The notes beneath the pieces were generated by a model. That model was not told the origin of the DNA. It saw only the letters and a list, made by a program, of their open reading frames with translations, and did not search any database. 5,048 bases of DNA from Chloroflexota bacterium (GTDB lineage Bacteria > Chloroflexota > Dehalococcoidia > Dehalococcoidales > UBA2162). Position 1 is the first letter of the stretch, and every line of letters starts with the position of its first letter. Positions 1 through 4,614 of this stretch are shown here, in pieces. The stretch lies in assembly GCA_016193545.1 (NCBI GenBank), contig JACPSA010000050.1, forward strand, positions 1-5,048. The letters are read 5' to 3'. Position numbers and translations under genes: made by a program.

Positions 1-1052
1 AATCGCTTGAGCCTCTCTTGATAAACCTGGCTTACCTGGGGCATAATCTTATCTACCCCCTGCCCGAATTTGGCCGAAATATATAGTACCGGAGCATACG
101 GCATAAACTTGAATTGGCTCCTGACCTGTTGGTTCCATTCAGTCAGGTTTTTATCAGCAACCAGGTCCCACTTATTAACTATCAGCACCACTCCTTTAGC
201 CATCTGGTAAATATAGCCGCCAACATGCATATCCTGAGCCGTAAATTGCTCAGCGGCATCGACCACCAGTAAGGCGATATCAGCCCCCTCAATAGCACGC
301 ATGGCTCGGAGGACGCTATACTTCTCCACCCCACTTTCCAACCGCCCCCGCCGTCTAATACCAGCGGTATCAATAAGTAACACATTTTGCCCCTGAAAGT
401 CAAGCAAGGTATCCAAGGCATCACGGGTAGTCCCCGGCACAGCATCAACAATAGCCCGCTCCTCACCCAGAAGCGCATTCAAAAGCATCGATTTACCGAC
501 ATTAGGCCGGCCGACGATTGCCACCTTCATAACCTCCGTCCTGGATTCAACCGGTGATGGCACCGGTACCAGAGCGACTATTCTATCCAGTAGCTCGGCA
601 GTACCCCGACCATGATAGGCTGAAACTGCCAGCGGCTCACCCAGAGCTAACTCATAGAACACTACCGCCTCAGTGTCTAATTTAATATTATCTGCCTTAT
701 TAGCCACCAGTAATAACGGCTTACCTACCTGACGAAGCATATCAGCTATCTCCAGGTCGAGGGGCGTTATCCCCTGCGTGACATCCACCAGAAAGATAAT
801 AGCATCAGCCTCAGTGATAGCCACCTCTACCTGTTCCTTAACCCCCTGGGCGACAGTCGACTCTGGCTTTAGCTCCAGTCCTCCGGTATCAACCATAGTA
901 AATTCAACCCCCTGCCAGGAGACGGTAGCCAGTATACGGTCACGGGTTGTGCCCGGCAAATCCTCAGTAATAGCTATCCGCTTACCCGCCAGCCGGTTTA
1001 ATAGGGTAGACTTACCCACATTCTGCCGACCAATGATAGCGACAACAGGCAT
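1..1052 (-). CDS. der: Ribosome-assembly GTPase Der (EngA), 3' end cut by window
   Basis: Der is a GTPase with two tandem Era-like G domains that binds the 50S subunit during ribosome maturation. About 350 residues are present. The first G domain shows a P-loop GRQNVGKST (residues 8-16), TTRD (35-38), DTGG (55-58), NKAD (118-121) and SAYHGRG (144-150). The second shows GRPNVGKSM (181-189), TTRD (208-211), DTAGIRRRG (228-236), NKWD (293-296) and SAKFGQG (326-332). Two G domains with the DTAGIRRRG signature identify Der rather than Era or MnmE. The C-terminal KH-like domain, roughly the last 90 residues in the family, lies beyond position 1. The ATG at 1052 gives the typical MPVVAIIG opening. 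An in-frame GTG at 1058 is closer to the AGAGG ribosome binding site (5 nt, against 11 nt for the ATG) and could be the real start, adding two residues. The first P-loop has Gln where most Der proteins have Pro. The gene lies downstream of argF on the same strand, separated by a structured non-coding element. Confidence 0.97.
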   Translation of the reverse strand, partial: MPVVAIIGRQNVGKSTLLNRLAGKRIAITEDLPGTTRDRILATVSWQGVEFTMVDTGGLELKPESTVAQGVKEQVEVAITEADAIIFLVDVTQGITPLDLEIADMLRQVGKPLLLVANKADNIKLDTEAVVFYELALGEPLAVSAYHGRGTAELLDRIVALVPVPSPVESRTEVMKVAIVGRPNVGKSMLLNALLGEERAIVDAVPGTTRDALDTLLDFQGQNVLLIDTAGIRRRGRLESGVEKYSVLRAMRAIEGADIALLVVDAAEQFTAQDMHVGGYIYQMAKGVVLIVNKWDLVADKNLTEWNQQVRSQFKFMPYAPVLYISAKFGQGVDKIMPQVSQVYQERLKR

Positions 1053-1099
1053 TCCCACAGTTACCTCTAAAAGCCCTTTATATTGAGTTTTTATCAACT

Positions 1100-1295
1100 C
1101 CTCACCCTGTATCCCTCTCTCCTTATGAAGGGGGGAGGATTTAGTTATGTAAGAAAGGCTTCGCCTCGCTTCAACTTTTCTTTACTACTCAAAAGAGTAT
1201 TTCCTGAAATGGGATTCGTCCCTTCTTTCTTACTTCTACTCCTCTTTTGAAACATCGAACACATTTATCGAGTCGAGGGGATTAAGGGGGTAAGG
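1100..1295. repeat. Structured intergenic element with imperfect terminal inverted repeats (MITE-like)
   Basis: This stretch fills the gap between argF and der and I see no gene in it. Its left end (1100-1119, CCTCACCCTGTATCCCTCTC) is an imperfect inverted match to its right end (1275-1295, beginning GAGGGGATTAAGG). Inside are several hairpins: 1111-1140 (a pyrimidine-rich arm against AAGGGGGGAGGAT, about 13 pairs including two G-U on the plus-strand RNA), 1151-1171 (AAGCGAGGC against GCCTTTCTT on the minus-strand RNA), 1186-1199 (TACTC-AAAA-GAGTA) and 1211-1222 (GGGA-TTCG-TCCC). GTAAGAAAG at 1149-1157 also pairs with CTTTCTTAC at 1225-1233. I see no target-site duplication and no transposase. 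A dispersed non-autonomous repeat is the most economical reading. A structured spacer or processing site in an argF-der transcript is the alternative. Confidence 0.45.
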
Positions 1296-1298
1296 TTG

Positions 1299-2240
1299 TT
1301 ACCGATAAGCAGCAGCCGGCCTGGCCAAACCACCCAGCACCTGTGCCAGCAGCACCTTCTGTAAATGCAGCCTGTTTTCAGCCTGGTCAAACACCACCGA
1401 TTGCGCGCTGTCCAGAACATCTGAACTCACCTCTTCACCACGGTGAGCCGGCAAGGGGTGCATCAGTATGGCATCCTCTCTGGCTAAGGAAAGGAGTTCA
1501 CTATTCACCTGATAATTAGCAAACACCTGACGCCGTTTCTCAGTTTCGGCTTCCTGTCCCATGCTCGTCCAGACATCAGTATAAACGATATCAGCCCCGC
1601 TGACCGCCAGCCGCGGCTCTTCAGTACAAAATATCTCAGCACCACAATCCGCAGCATATTCCTGAGCCAGATTTAATATCTTCTCCTGAACAATATAACC
1701 AGCCGGGGAGGCAATCCGGAAATTCACCCCGGTAAGCGTAGCTGCCAGCAGCAAACTGTTAGCTACATTATTACCATCGCCGACATAGGCCAAGGTCAAT
1801 CCGGTTAACTCTCCCTTTTTCTCATAAATAGTCAGCAGGTCAGCCAACGCCTGGCACGGATGTTCCAAATCAGATAGAGCATTTATCACCGGCACACCGG
1901 AATTGCTAGCCAGAACCTCCAGAGTCTGGTGAGAAAAGGTGCGAGCGGCAATAGCATCGACATAGCGCCCCAATACCCGGGCCACATCCGGGACCGATTC
2001 CCGCTCACCCAACCCAACCTCAGCCGGAGACAGGTAAATGGCCTGCCCACCTAGCTCATGCATGGCAACCTCAAAGCTAACCCGTGTCCTCAATGATGGT
2101 TTCTCAAAGAGAAGGGCTAATACTTTCCGGTCAAGTGAAGAAAGCCAACCTCCAGCTTTGGCGTCGACGGCGTCTGAAATCAGTGAGAAAACATCTTCAC
2201 TACTGAGGTCAGATATTGAAAGCAGGTCCTTACCTTTCAA
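1299..2240 (-). CDS. argF: Ornithine carbamoyltransferase
   Basis: This enzyme joins carbamoyl phosphate and ornithine to give citrulline in cytosolic arginine biosynthesis. From the TTG at 2240 the protein has 313 residues, normal for the family. The carbamoyl-phosphate motif is present as EKPSLRTR (SLRTR at 49-53), followed by GLGERESV (76-83) and the OTC-type HPCQ (127-130). The ornithine-side elements are VGDGNNVANS (153-162), DVWTSMGQE (222-230, SMG loop) and HPLPAHRGEE (261-270). HPCQ, SMG and AHRGEE favour ornithine over aspartate carbamoyltransferase. The one oddity is HPLP where most OTCs have HCLP. The TTG start is chosen because a perfect AAGGAGG lies 5 nt upstream and gives the usual opening MKGKDLLSI. 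A further in-frame TTG at 2261 would add seven residues and place the ribosome binding site inside the gene. I see no other arginine gene in the window. Confidence 0.95.
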   Translation of the reverse strand: MKGKDLLSISDLSSEDVFSLISDAVDAKAGGWLSSLDRKVLALLFEKPSLRTRVSFEVAMHELGGQAIYLSPAEVGLGERESVPDVARVLGRYVDAIAARTFSHQTLEVLASNSGVPVINALSDLEHPCQALADLLTIYEKKGELTGLTLAYVGDGNNVANSLLLAATLTGVNFRIASPAGYIVQEKILNLAQEYAADCGAEIFCTEEPRLAVSGADIVYTDVWTSMGQEAETEKRRQVFANYQVNSELLSLAREDAILMHPLPAHRGEEVSSDVLDSAQSVVFDQAENRLHLQKVLLAQVLGGLARPAAAYR

Positions 2241-2252
2241 ATCAGCCTCCTT
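2238..2252 (-). promoter_or_regulatory. Ribosome binding site that sets the argF TTG start
   Basis: On the minus strand AAGGAGG (2252-2246) is followed by the 5-nt spacer CTGAT and then TTG (2240-2238). This complete anti-16S match at ideal spacing supports the shorter argF reading. The upstream TTG at 2261 has only a G/T-rich stretch before it. Confidence 0.8.
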
Positions 2253-2259
2253 AGCCCCC

Positions 2260-2275
2260 AAAAAACCTGTTTTTT
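2260..2275 (-). other. A/T hairpin in argF leader
   Basis: AAAAAA (2260-2265) and TTTTTT (2270-2275) flank the 4-nt loop CCTG, forming a perfect 6-bp A/T stem just upstream of the argF ribosome binding site. It is weak because it has only A-T pairs. It could tune translation or be a chance result of A/T richness. Confidence 0.3.
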
Positions 2276-2303
2276 AGAATTAGTCAACGTTTTTATGCCT
2301 TCC

Positions 2304-2312
2304 AGTATATCA
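2304..2312 (-). promoter_or_regulatory. Extended -10 promoter for argF
   Basis: The minus strand reads TGATATACT, matching the extended -10 form TGnTATAnT, with TATACT at 2309-2304. No good -35 is present at 17 bp. TTATTG lies about 15 bp upstream, which fits an extended -10 promoter that does not depend on a -35. Transcription would begin near 2297, leaving a leader of about 57 nt. I could not find a convincing ARG-box palindrome. Confidence 0.5.
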
Positions 2313-2389
2313 TATCACGAAAAACAATAAGGTAATAATTTCATGACTACGCGATATCAGATTCTATATCAAGAAAGCTGAGCAAGGTG

Positions 2390-2418
2390 TTGACAGATTA
2401 AGATTTTTATGGTATATG
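2390..2418 (+). promoter_or_regulatory. Sigma70 promoter for the arsR-osmC-dsrE-ferredoxin set
   Basis: TTGACA (2390-2395) is a perfect -35. After exactly 17 bp comes TATATG (2413-2418) as the -10. The expected start is near 2425, about 60 nt before the repressor ATG. A strong core promoter with a palindrome at the start site is typical of genes kept off by a DNA-binding repressor. Confidence 0.75.
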
Positions 2419-2426
2419 TATATATA

Positions 2427-2442
2427 GAAATTTAGATATTTC
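2427..2442 (+). promoter_or_regulatory. Candidate operator for the ArsR-family repressor
   Basis: GAAATTTAGATATTTC is a 16-bp imperfect palindrome with arms GAAAT and ATTTC and two further symmetric positions (GAAATnTnnAnATTTC). It begins about 2 nt after the predicted transcription start, so bound protein would block initiation. A/T-rich dyads of this kind are typical ArsR/SmtB operators. A shorter dyad, TATAT-GT-ATATA (2413-2424), overlaps the -10 and is an alternative. Confidence 0.45.
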
Positions 2443-2485
2443 GCAAATTCAAAATAACTTACTTATCTGGGAGGTGCTTGTTATC

Positions 2486-2809
2486 ATGGAAGACCAGCTT
2501 TATTCCTACCATGCTGAAATGTGTAAGGTATTATCTCATCCTAAACGGCTGGAACTCATCAATACCCTCCGGGACAAAGAAATGGGTGCCGGCGAGCTTG
2601 GGGAACGACTCAGGCTATCCCCAGCCAATCTATCCCAGCACCTGACCATGATGAAAGAGCGCCACATCCTTACCTCAAGGAAGGAAGGCAATGCAGCCTA
2701 CTACCGGATAGCCGACTCCCGACTCCTCGAGGCCTTTGATTTGCTGCGTGAAATATTGTTTGAGCAAATCAGGCAGGATGCGGCGCTGATTCAAGGCAAA
2801 ACAAACTAA
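2486..2809 (+). CDS. ArsR/SmtB-family winged-helix transcriptional repressor
   Basis: This 107-residue protein has the ArsR fold. The opening helix carries MCKVLSHPKRLELI (12-25), the helix-turn-helix spans about 34-62 with recognition helix SPANLSQHLTMM (45-56), and the wing follows in SRKEGNAAYYRI (64-75). ArsR proteins are dimeric repressors released by metals or by redox or sulfur signals. The only cysteine is Cys13. The CxC metal site of ArsR itself is absent, and I see no clear His/Asp cluster for zinc at the C-terminal helix. Metal sensing of the classic type is therefore not supported. A thiol- or persulfide-type signal through Cys13 is possible but unproven. The ATG at 2486 is chosen over the GTG at 2474 because that GTG overlaps the GGGAGG ribosome binding site. 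The gene sits first after a strong promoter and 13 nt before the OsmC gene, so it probably controls its own operon. Confidence 0.9.
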   Translation: MEDQLYSYHAEMCKVLSHPKRLELINTLRDKEMGAGELGERLRLSPANLSQHLTMMKERHILTSRKEGNAAYYRIADSRLLEAFDLLREILFEQIRQDAALIQGKTN

Positions 2810-2822
2810 GAGGGGGATACCA

Positions 2823-3350
2823 ATGGCAGTCCTAAATAATGTCAATGTGGGCATGCTGGAGCAGGTTGCCAGGGAGGCAGAGGCCGATAAATCCAAGCTT
2901 AAGCGTACCCAGAAAATCGAAGGGGAATGGCGTTTCGAAGAAGGGGCCCCCCAGTTCCGGGCTGAGGTAGGCTTTGAGGGTGGCAAGGTAGTCTTTGAAT
3001 CCGACCAGCCGAAAAACCTTGGCGGTGGCGGCACCAGGCCCGGCCCACTGCATTACTGCTTCTTCGGTCTTGTCGCCTGCTACACTGCCACCTTTGCCGC
3101 CATAGCCAGCCAGATGGGAATCAAGCTGAACAAGCTTAGTGCCAAACTGGAGGGCAATCTGAACTTTTCGCGCGTTTTTGGGTTATCAATTGAACCAGTG
3201 ATGGAAGAGATACGCATCGCTTTACATGTCAAAAGCGATACTCCCAGGGAAAAGCTGGAGGAGGTGGAAAAACTCGCCTCCGAGAGATGCCCGGCCGTCT
3301 TTGCTCTCACAGAAAGTGTCCGTTTGAATACTGTGCTGAAGGTTGAATAG
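2823..3350 (+). CDS. OsmC-family thiol protein (Ohr/OsmC fold)
   Basis: OsmC-family proteins use two cysteines for thiol chemistry. Characterised members reduce organic hydroperoxides, while many others are unassigned. The 175 residues show the family landmarks: a glycine-rich approach GGGGTRPGPLHY (67-78), then FFGLVACYTAT (80-90) with Cys86, and ASERCPAV (152-159) with Cys156, the usual second catalytic cysteine. An extra Cys79 lies close to Cys86. The N-terminal segment up to about residue 30 is charged, probably helical, and lies before the beta strands seen in OsmC folds. No signal peptide is visible, so it should be cytosolic. The ATG follows GAGGGGG by 6 nt. Its stop overlaps the next start by one base (TAGTG), which suggests translational coupling to the DsrE-family gene. 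Peroxide reductase is one reading. With its DsrE and Fe-S neighbours, a role in persulfide or sulfur handling is equally likely. Confidence 0.9.
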   Translation: MAVLNNVNVGMLEQVAREAEADKSKLKRTQKIEGEWRFEEGAPQFRAEVGFEGGKVVFESDQPKNLGGGGTRPGPLHYCFFGLVACYTATFAAIASQMGIKLNKLSAKLEGNLNFSRVFGLSIEPVMEEIRIALHVKSDTPREKLEEVEKLASERCPAVFALTESVRLNTVLKVE

Positions 3351-3670
3351 TGAGACTTGGCATTATCTTGAACACCAATGACCCTGAGACATCCTGGAAC
3401 GCTTTACGCCTGGGCAACGAGGCGATAGCTGGCGGCCATGAGACCACTATGTTCCTTCTCGGCAGTGGTGTGGAGATGGAGACTATCAAGAACAAGACAT
3501 TCGATATTGCTGGAACCCTGAAAAGGTTCCTAAATAGCGGCGGTAATCTTTTAACCTGTGGCACCTGTTTACAACAACGACATCAGGAAGCCGGTGTCTG
3601 CCCTATCTCTACCATGTCTCAATTAGTGAAGATGATTGCCGATTCGGACAAAGTAGTCACTTTTGGTTGA
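3350..3670 (+). CDS. DsrE-family sulfur-relay-like protein
   Basis: The DsrE/DsrF/TusD family contains small cytosolic proteins that pass sulfane sulfur through conserved cysteines. Some members of the wider family have no known role. The 106 residues show an opening strand LGIILNTNDPET (3-14), the FLLGSGVEME segment (35-44), and LLTCGTCLQQR (67-77) with a CxxC pair at Cys70 and Cys73. CPIS follows, with Cys84. The CxxC sits where DsrE-type proteins carry their active cysteine. The start is a GTG whose first base is the last base of the OsmC stop codon, with GAAGG 7 nt upstream. This overlap suggests the two proteins are made together. I infer a sulfur carrier or thiol-redox partner of the OsmC protein. 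No dsrF or dsrH partners are nearby, so it is unlikely to belong to a full DsrEFH complex. Confidence 0.88.
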   Translation: MRLGIILNTNDPETSWNALRLGNEAIAGGHETTMFLLGSGVEMETIKNKTFDIAGTLKRFLNSGGNLLTCGTCLQQRHQEAGVCPISTMSQLVKMIADSDKVVTFG

Positions 3671-3715
3671 GTACTTGACGGAGCTAGCTACGCTAGAGCC
3701 GGAAGGGAAATATTC

Positions 3716-3922
3716 GTGTCCAAAAAGATGGCTGTGGTAAACTATAACAAGTGTCACCCTGAACACTGCGATACCGGTATATGTGCTGCAGTACTGGCAT
3801 GTCCTCACCAGCTACTTAAACAGGATGCACCTTATGAGTTACCGATGCCCAGCCCGTACGCCTGTCAGAACTGCGCCAAATGCATCATCGCCTGCCCATT
3901 TAGAGCAATAGAGTTGATGTAA
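3716..3922 (+). CDS. Small ferredoxin-like Fe-S protein with RLI/ABCE1-type N-terminus
   Basis: This 68-residue protein has eight cysteines in two clusters. The C-terminal set, CQNCAKCIIACP (Cys50, 53, 56, 60), is a canonical CxxCxxCxxxCP 4Fe-4S motif. The N-terminal set, Cys13, 18, 23 and 29 within NKCHPEHCDTGICAAVLACP, has the wider spacing seen in the RLI domain of ABCE1, where it precedes a ferredoxin motif. It therefore probably holds two clusters and acts as an electron carrier, but without the ABC ATPase domains of ABCE1. The GTG at 3716 is preceded by GGAAGGG at 3701-3707 (8-nt spacer). It lies 45 nt after the DsrE-family gene with no visible terminator between, so it is probably the last gene of that operon. 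It may supply electrons to the thiol chemistry of the two upstream proteins (inference). Confidence 0.88.
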   Translation: MSKKMAVVNYNKCHPEHCDTGICAAVLACPHQLLKQDAPYELPMPSPYACQNCAKCIIACPFRAIELM

Positions 3923-3970
3923 GTTGGTTTCCCATCGTGAAAGGAGAAAGTTCATAAAAACCCCATCCCC

Positions 3971-4004
3971 TCTTCATACCTTCTTCACATTCTCCTAGTA
4001 TTCT
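3971..4004 (+). promoter_or_regulatory. Tandem direct repeats and -10, OmpR/PhoB-type activated promoter
   Basis: TCTTCATA (3971-3978) and TCTTCACA (3982-3989) are direct repeats seven of eight identical and exactly 11 bp apart, one helical turn. TATTCT (3999-4004) follows 9 bp later as a possible -10, and no recognisable -35 exists. In PhoB-type promoters the tandem box replaces the -35 about 10 bp before the -10, and the arrangement here matches that. The upstream gap from 3923 shows no gene and no clear terminator. Confidence 0.42.
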
Positions 4005-4008
4005 GAAG

Positions 4009-4031
4009 ATAGAGAGCAAGAACTCTATAAC
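4009..4031 (+). promoter_or_regulatory. Palindrome with alternative -10 before the SHOCT genes
   Basis: ATAGAG (4009-4014) and CTCTAT (4023-4028) form a perfect 6-bp inverted repeat with an 8-nt spacer. The right arm overlaps TATAAC (4026-4031), which could be a -10 but lacks a good -35. If transcription starts from the -10 at 3999-4004, this dyad lies at the start site and could be an operator or a 5' leader hairpin. Confidence 0.3.
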
Positions 4032-4056
4032 AAACTTATATATAAAGGAGGAGGTT

Positions 4057-4410
4057 ATGGATAAAAATGTTAAGATAGCATTGATTATCGGGGGCATTGT
4101 CTTGGCTGTCCTTGTCATCGTGCCCACTGTTATAGGTGCGGTTTCGGGAGGGCAGGGTTATGGCTATGGAATGATGGGGCCCGGAATGATGGGAGGTTAC
4201 GGAACGATGTGGCTGATGCCGATTTTCTGGATAGTTCTGCTGGGAGTTATTATCTGGGCGGTGGCTGCCGCAGCGCGCGGGACGGGTCAGTTAGGCAGTT
4301 ACGATTCTGTAAGCCGTCCCGACTCAGCACTGGAAATACTGAAGAAGCGATATGCACGGGGCGAAATAAACAAAGAGGAATTCGAAGAAAGAAAGAAGGA
4401 TTTAATATAA
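4057..4410 (+). CDS. Two-pass membrane protein with Met/Gly loop and C-terminal SHOCT domain
   Basis: The 117-residue protein has a hydrophobic helix at about 6-29, a Gly/Met/Tyr-rich segment GYGYGMMGPGMMGGYGTM (34-51), a second helix at about 52-73, a polar linker, and a SHOCT domain (90-117, SALEILKKRYARGEINKEEF and on). SHOCT is a short amphipathic C-terminal domain found in many bacterial membrane proteins and thought to mediate oligomerisation or binding. With a lysine-bearing N-terminus inside, the Met/Gly loop would face outward and the SHOCT domain would be cytoplasmic. That topology is inferred from charge and hydrophobicity. The ATG has a very strong AAAGGAGGAGG just upstream. It is the first gene of a compact set with a second SHOCT protein and a lipoprotein. 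The Met-rich loop could bind a soft metal such as Cu(I), but no function is established. Confidence 0.88.
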   Translation: MDKNVKIALIIGGIVLAVLVIVPTVIGAVSGGQGYGYGMMGPGMMGGYGTMWLMPIFWIVLLGVIIWAVAAAARGTGQLGSYDSVSRPDSALEILKKRYARGEINKEEFEERKKDLI

Positions 4411-4607
4411 AGAATTCAAGGAGGTAAGCTTATGATGTGTTGTGGCATGAACCATGACATGAACCATGCTTCGGAATCCGAACAAGCTCATACCCATACT
4501 GAGTCCGCTCTTGAGATACTGAAGAAGCGGTACGCCTGGGGCGAGATAAACAAAGTGGAGTACGAGCAGAAGAAAAAGGACCTGACCTGAAAGGTCAATT
4601 CAAGGAG
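4324..4607 (+). repeat. Tandem duplication of SHOCT coding segment plus ribosome binding site
   Basis: The last 29 codons of the membrane gene (4324-4410) and of the microprotein gene (4504-4590) align without gaps. The runs ATACTGAAGAAGCG and ATAAACAAAG are identical and most other changes are synonymous or conservative. After each stop comes the identical 11-base sequence AATTCAAGGAG (4413-4423 and 4597-4607), which holds the ribosome binding site of the next gene. The shared non-coding part shows that this is a DNA duplication and not only protein convergence. Confidence 0.75.
4432..4590 (+). CDS. 52-residue Cys/His/Met-rich SHOCT microprotein
   Basis: This short gene has a perfect AAGGAGG (4418-4424) 7 nt before ATG, with a second ATG directly after. 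The first 23 residues are dense in soft-metal ligands: MMCCGMNHDMNH, then an acidic stretch and HTHT. This gives Cys3, Cys4, His8, His12, His20, His22 and several Met. Residues 25-52 are a SHOCT domain nearly identical to that of the preceding gene (SALEILKKRY shared, GEINK shared). There is no membrane segment or signal peptide, so it should be cytosolic. It could pair with the SHOCT tail of the membrane protein and carry or sense a metal at its N-terminus. This is inference from composition. The duplication and ribosome binding site make it very likely a real gene despite its length. Confidence 0.85.
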   Translation: MMCCGMNHDMNHASESEQAHTHTESALEILKKRYAWGEINKVEYEQKKKDLT

Positions 4608-4614
4608 ATTACCG

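Noticed and set aside
182..1086. Open frames at 182-478 (minus) and 778-1086 (plus)
   Set aside because: Both lie over der in other frames or on the opposite strand, with no family resemblance. The der frame has all G motifs.
1180..1250. Remnant coding sequence in the argF-der gap
   Set aside because: One plus-strand frame is open for about 22 codons, but it is rich in Leu and Phe from pyrimidine runs, lacks a start signal and resembles no family.
2276..2345. ARG-box operator upstream of argF
   Set aside because: I looked for an ArgR-type A/T-rich 18-bp dyad near the argF promoter and found no convincing match.
2474..2485. GTG at 2474 as start of the ArsR-family gene
   Set aside because: It overlaps the GGGAGG ribosome binding site, so a ribosome could not use that site to start there. 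The ATG at 2486 is better placed, though its spacing (about 10-11 nt) is slightly long.
3682..3696. AGCTAGCT palindrome and CTAGC-TAC-GCTAG hairpin between the DsrE and ferredoxin genes
   Set aside because: The stem is only 5 bp with a 3-nt loop and no T-run, so it supports neither a terminator nor a defined operator.
2675..3808. Minus-strand open frames opposite the arsR, osmC, dsrE and ferredoxin genes
   Set aside because: They are antisense to recognised genes, lack ribosome binding sites and show no domain pattern.
3923..3970. Terminator after the ferredoxin gene
   Set aside because: Only a 4-bp TTTC/GAAA pairing is present and no T-tract follows, so read-through into the SHOCT genes cannot be excluded.
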